Part shown: in pieces, positions 5,372-7,532 of the stretch
Layout of the letters: each line of letters opens with the position of its first letter
How positions within the stretch are numbered: the first letter of the stretch is position 1
Source: Clostridia bacterium
GTDB lineage: Bacteria; Bacillota; Clostridia; RUG12999
Length of the DNA: 7,532 nt
Assembly: GCA_017502065.1 (NCBI GenBank)
Contig: JAFVVU010000112.1
Location: 1 to 7,532, forward strand
Direction of reading: 5' to 3'
Notes under the pieces: model-generated
The model's input: the letters and a program-made list of their open reading frames with translations, nothing else
The model's database searches: none
Told to the model about the DNA's origin: nothing
Made by a program: the position numbers and the translations under genes

Positions 5372-6679
5372 TTATATAAGTTTACGTTTGTCAATAACAC
5401 GAACGGCTTTACCTTCGCTTCTTGCAATGCTCTTCGGTGCAACGAGATGAACTTTCGGATTAATACCGAGAATTGTTTTCATCGCATCTGCAAGAGATTT
5501 TTCCAGTGCAAGAACATCGCTTACTTTGTCAGTAAACTGCTCAGGATTCATTTCAACATTTACATCAAATGTATCTGTGTTATTTGCACGGTCAACTATA
5601 ATCTGATAGTTAGGCTGATATCCTTCATTAAGAAGAACTGTTTCAATCTGACTCGGGAACACGTTAACACCGCGGATAATAAGCATATCGTCGCTTCTGC
5701 CCATCGGTTTTGACATTTTGATAAGTGTTCTTCCGCAGGAACATTTTTTACGCGAAAGCACACAAATATCACGTGTGCGGTAACGAAGAAGTGGGAACGC
5801 TTCTTTATCAAGAGATGTAAATACAAGTTCTCCTTTTTCTCCTTCAGGAAGAACTTCGCCTGTATCCGGATCAATAATTTCTGCAAGGAAGTGGTCTTCA
5901 TTTATGTGCATACCTGTCTGTTCAGAACATTCAAAAGACACACCGGGGCCTGATGTTTCAGTAAGACCGTATATATCATAAGCCTTGATTCCAAGAGCTT
6001 CTTCAATACCCTTTCTCATTTCTTCTGTCCATGGTTCTGCACCAAAAATACCTGCTTTAAGGGAAATATCTTCAGGTTTATATCCTTTTTCTTTAAGTGT
6101 TTCACCTATGTATGCCGCATAAGACGGTGTACAGCAAAGAATTGTTGCATTAAGGTCTGTCATAAACTGTATCTGACGGTCAGTGTTTCCTGATGACATA
6201 GGCAGTGTAAGACATCCCACACGGTGCGAACCGCCGTTAAGTCCCGGACCGCCGGTGAAAAGTCCGTAGCCGTATGCTACCTGACAAACATCCTTGTTTG
6301 TACCGCCTACTGCAACGATAGCACGTGCACAGCATTCTTCCCACAAATCAACGTCGTGCTGAGTATAGAATGCAACTACTCGTTTTCCTGTTGTTCCTGA
6401 TGTTGACTGAATACGAACACAGTCTTCAAGAGGTTTGGCAAGAAGTCCGTACGGATATGCATCACGAAGGTCTGCTTTTGTTAAAAACGGAAGCTTGTGC
6501 AAATCTTCAATACCATTAATGTCTTCAGGTTTTACACCTTTTTCATCCATAAGGTTACGATAGTAAGGCACGTTGTCATAAACATGTTTTACCTGTTTAA
6601 CCAGTTTTTCCGACTGAAGCTTTTTCATCTGTTCAACCGGCATGGTTTCAATGTCTTTCTGATAGTAGTTCTGACTCAT
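5372..6679 (-). CDS. paaK: Phenylacetate-CoA ligase (aryl-acetate CoA ligase)
   Basis: Cytoplasmic adenylate-forming enzyme of 435 residues, the usual PaaK length. It activates phenylacetate, or related aryl acetates, with ATP to the acyl-adenylate and then forms the CoA thioester. Visible motifs in order: phosphate-binding STSGTTGK (92-99), YGLTET (237-242), YRTRD (300-304, ribose-binding Asp304), hinge region GRSDDMLIIRGVNVFPSQIE (327-346), and EGKAVRV near the end with the probable catalytic Lys424. A CSCG pair (313-316) precedes the hinge, as in many homologues. The start ATG follows AAAGGA by 9 nt. In fermenting anaerobes and archaea this enzyme is often encoded with indolepyruvate:ferredoxin oxidoreductase (iorAB) and an ACT protein. 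Here only the ACT gene is adjacent, and a promoter with a terminator on its other side isolates the pair. Inferred role: aryl-acetate salvage or turnover in aromatic amino acid metabolism rather than the aerobic paa degradation pathway. The exact aryl substrate is uncertain. Confidence 0.95.
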   Translation of the reverse strand: MSQNYYQKDIETMPVEQMKKLQSEKLVKQVKHVYDNVPYYRNLMDEKGVKPEDINGIEDLHKLPFLTKADLRDAYPYGLLAKPLEDCVRIQSTSGTTGKRVVAFYTQHDVDLWEECCARAIVAVGGTNKDVCQVAYGYGLFTGGPGLNGGSHRVGCLTLPMSSGNTDRQIQFMTDLNATILCCTPSYAAYIGETLKEKGYKPEDISLKAGIFGAEPWTEEMRKGIEEALGIKAYDIYGLTETSGPGVSFECSEQTGMHINEDHFLAEIIDPDTGEVLPEGEKGELVFTSLDKEAFPLLRYRTRDICVLSRKKCSCGRTLIKMSKPMGRSDDMLIIRGVNVFPSQIETVLLNEGYQPNYQIIVDRANNTDTFDVNVEMNPEQFTDKVSDVLALEKSLADAMKTILGINPKVHLVAPKSIARSEGKAVRVIDKRKLI

Positions 6680-6736
6680 TGTTCATCGTCCTTTATATTG
6701 GTTTAACTCCTGTGCGGAGCAAAAATATCTATATAT

Positions 6737-6765
6737 ACTTTACACCAAACACAAAAAAATGTCAA
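6737..6765 (-). promoter_or_regulatory. Sigma-A-type promoter of the paaK-ACT operon
   Basis: On the minus strand a perfect TTGACA (6760-6765) is separated by exactly 17 nt from TAAAGT (6737-6742), four of six matches to the -10 consensus, followed by an AT-rich TATATAG. The message would start near 6730, with a leader of about 50 nt. The leader contains a short GCTCC/GGAGT hairpin (6706-6720) upstream of the AAAGGA ribosome binding site at 6689-6694. Confidence 0.75.
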
Positions 6766-6766
6766 T

Positions 6767-6794
6767 AAAAATCCGCCTTTTTTGGCGGATTTTT
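6767..6794 (-). terminator. Rho-independent terminator of the creatininase-family gene
   Basis: On the minus strand AAAAATCCGCC and GGCGGATTTTT form a perfect 11-bp stem (6784-6794 with 6767-6777) around an A6 loop, with the T-tract as the lower right arm. It begins 3 bp after the TGA stop at 6798-6800. The sequence is nearly symmetrical and could also stop plus-strand transcripts. Its edge lies one base from the paaK -35 box. Confidence 0.88.
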
Positions 6795-6797
6795 CAC

Positions 6798-7532
6798 TCA
6801 TATTTGTTTTTGAAGCCACTTTTCATGATATTCATCAGAAACGGTTTCGGATTTTAAAAACCGTATTACTTCGCACAGTGCATCGGTTGAAAATTCCACC
6901 ATTGCACGGGCAATACGTTCGTTCATGCCCTCATGTGCATCTCCGGCATAGGAATTGGGATAATCACCCATCCAGGCAAACGGTGTGGAGATTTTACGGT
7001 CAGCAAACTCATCAAAGAGATGAACTGACTCTCCGCTTTCTGCAGTTATCTTATCAAGCTTTACCGTTTCAGGACGCACGCCATACACCCAGCCGGTTTC
7101 AATAAAGCATGCGTGCCCGTAGTGTTTCTTTTGTTCGGTATATGCTTTCAAAACCTCTTTATCCTCTTTTGTAAGGTAGCTGTAGTTTTTTTGTAACAGT
7201 TTTTTCGGTGTGGCAAAATCAGAACCAAGAGCGTAGGTATATACCATATAATCATTTTTATTGTATAAGGTGCTTCTTGCAAACTGAGAAAGCATATCCT
7301 GGTTCCCTCCATGCCCATTATATAAAAGAATTTTCTTAAATCCGTTCCTTGCTATTTCACGGCAGGTTTCTTCAAGTATCTGCTGCCTGAGGCCGGCAGA
7401 AAAAATTACTGTTCCTTTAAACTCACCTGCACCTGTTTTTTCTCCAAAATACATGGTTGGAAAAATGCACGCCGGCTCTTTTTCTGCCGCCAGTTTTGCA
7501 ATTTCCGTGATATGAATCACGTCCGTACCTAC
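6798..7532 (-). CDS. Creatininase-family amidohydrolase, 5' end cut by the window
   Basis: The last 244 residues of a cytoplasmic metal-dependent hydrolase of the creatininase family (usual length about 240-290) are visible; the N-terminal strand with the first metal ligands lies beyond the right edge. The fragment opens VGTDV, matching the family's GTD aspartate ligand (codon 7521-7523). It contains NGHGGN (7302-7319), the most conserved family motif, and a downstream HxxxxET-like segment in YGHACFIETGW (about 7096-7119), where family members usually place further active-site residues. The reading frame stays open to the edge. A GTG at 7518-7520 encodes an internal valine, because the motif upstream of it is conserved, and should not be taken as the start. 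Family members cleave cyclic amides or related C-N bonds, and many are not true creatininases, so the substrate is unknown. It ends in TGA just before its own terminator. Confidence 0.9.
   Translation of the reverse strand, partial: VGTDVIHITEIAKLAAEKEPACIFPTMYFGEKTGAGEFKGTVIFSAGLRQQILEETCREIARNGFKKILLYNGHGGNQDMLSQFARSTLYNKNDYMVYTYALGSDFATPKKLLQKNYSYLTKEDKEVLKAYTEQKKHYGHACFIETGWVYGVRPETVKLDKITAESGESVHLFDEFADRKISTPFAWMGDYPNSYAGDAHEGMNERIARAMVEFSTDALCEVIRFLKSETVSDEYHEKWLQKQI

Noticed and set aside
5596..5901. Minus-strand 101-codon frame inside paaK
   Set aside because: It is out of frame within a well-conserved adenylate-forming enzyme and its translation is low-complexity and Lys/Leu-rich with no family resemblance.
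7302..7315. GGAGGG within the creatininase-family gene as a ribosome binding site for an internal gene
   Set aside because: It encodes the Gly-Gly of the conserved NGHGGN motif, and no convincing separate reading frame follows.
7518..7520. GTG as the true start of the creatininase-family gene
   Set aside because: The codons upstream (Val-Gly-Thr-Asp) match a conserved metal-binding motif of the family, so the gene continues past the window edge.

Overview
The window looks like chromosomal DNA from an AT-rich, low-GC Gram-positive anaerobe, most likely an uncultured gut-type member of the Clostridia. This is inferred from strong AGGAGGG-type ribosome binding sites, TTGACA/TATAAT-like promoters, short gaps with intrinsic terminators, a C5a-peptidase-like secreted subtilase, and a phenylacetate-CoA ligase next to an ACT-domain protein. 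I see no mobile element, CRISPR array, tRNA or rRNA. All the genes belong to known families and no gap exceeds about 135 bp.

Layout, left to right. (1) Bases 28-1936, minus strand: a two-gene operon with its own promoter and terminator. It encodes an RpiB/LacA/LacB-type sugar-phosphate isomerase homologue, then a CLC-family anion transporter that begins at a TTG five bases after the isomerase stop. (2) Bases 1949-4878, plus strand: a single divergent gene for a 956-residue secreted subtilisin-like protease with signal peptide, I9-type propeptide, complete S8 catalytic set, Fn3-like domain and further beta-sandwich domains. It ends at a strong hairpin at 4882-4913 shared with the convergent operon. 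(3) Bases 4924-6765, minus strand: a two-gene operon encoding phenylacetate-CoA ligase (paaK) and a tandem-ACT protein, with a perfect -35 promoter. (4) Bases 6767-7532, minus strand: the 3' part of a creatininase-family amidohydrolase gene that runs off the right edge, with its own terminator directly abutting the paaK promoter.

Functionally, paaK and the ACT protein probably work together in aryl-acetate/aromatic amino acid metabolism, with the ACT protein as a likely amino-acid sensor. The isomerase and CLC genes are translationally close, but their functional link is unclear. The protease is probably for extracellular peptide supply. No convincing new multi-gene system is visible. The items most worth a second look are the CLC with selectivity and proton-path positions unlike chloride CLCs, the RpiB homologue that lacks several canonical active-site residues, and the S8 protease that has the C5a-peptidase layout without a PA domain or wall anchor.
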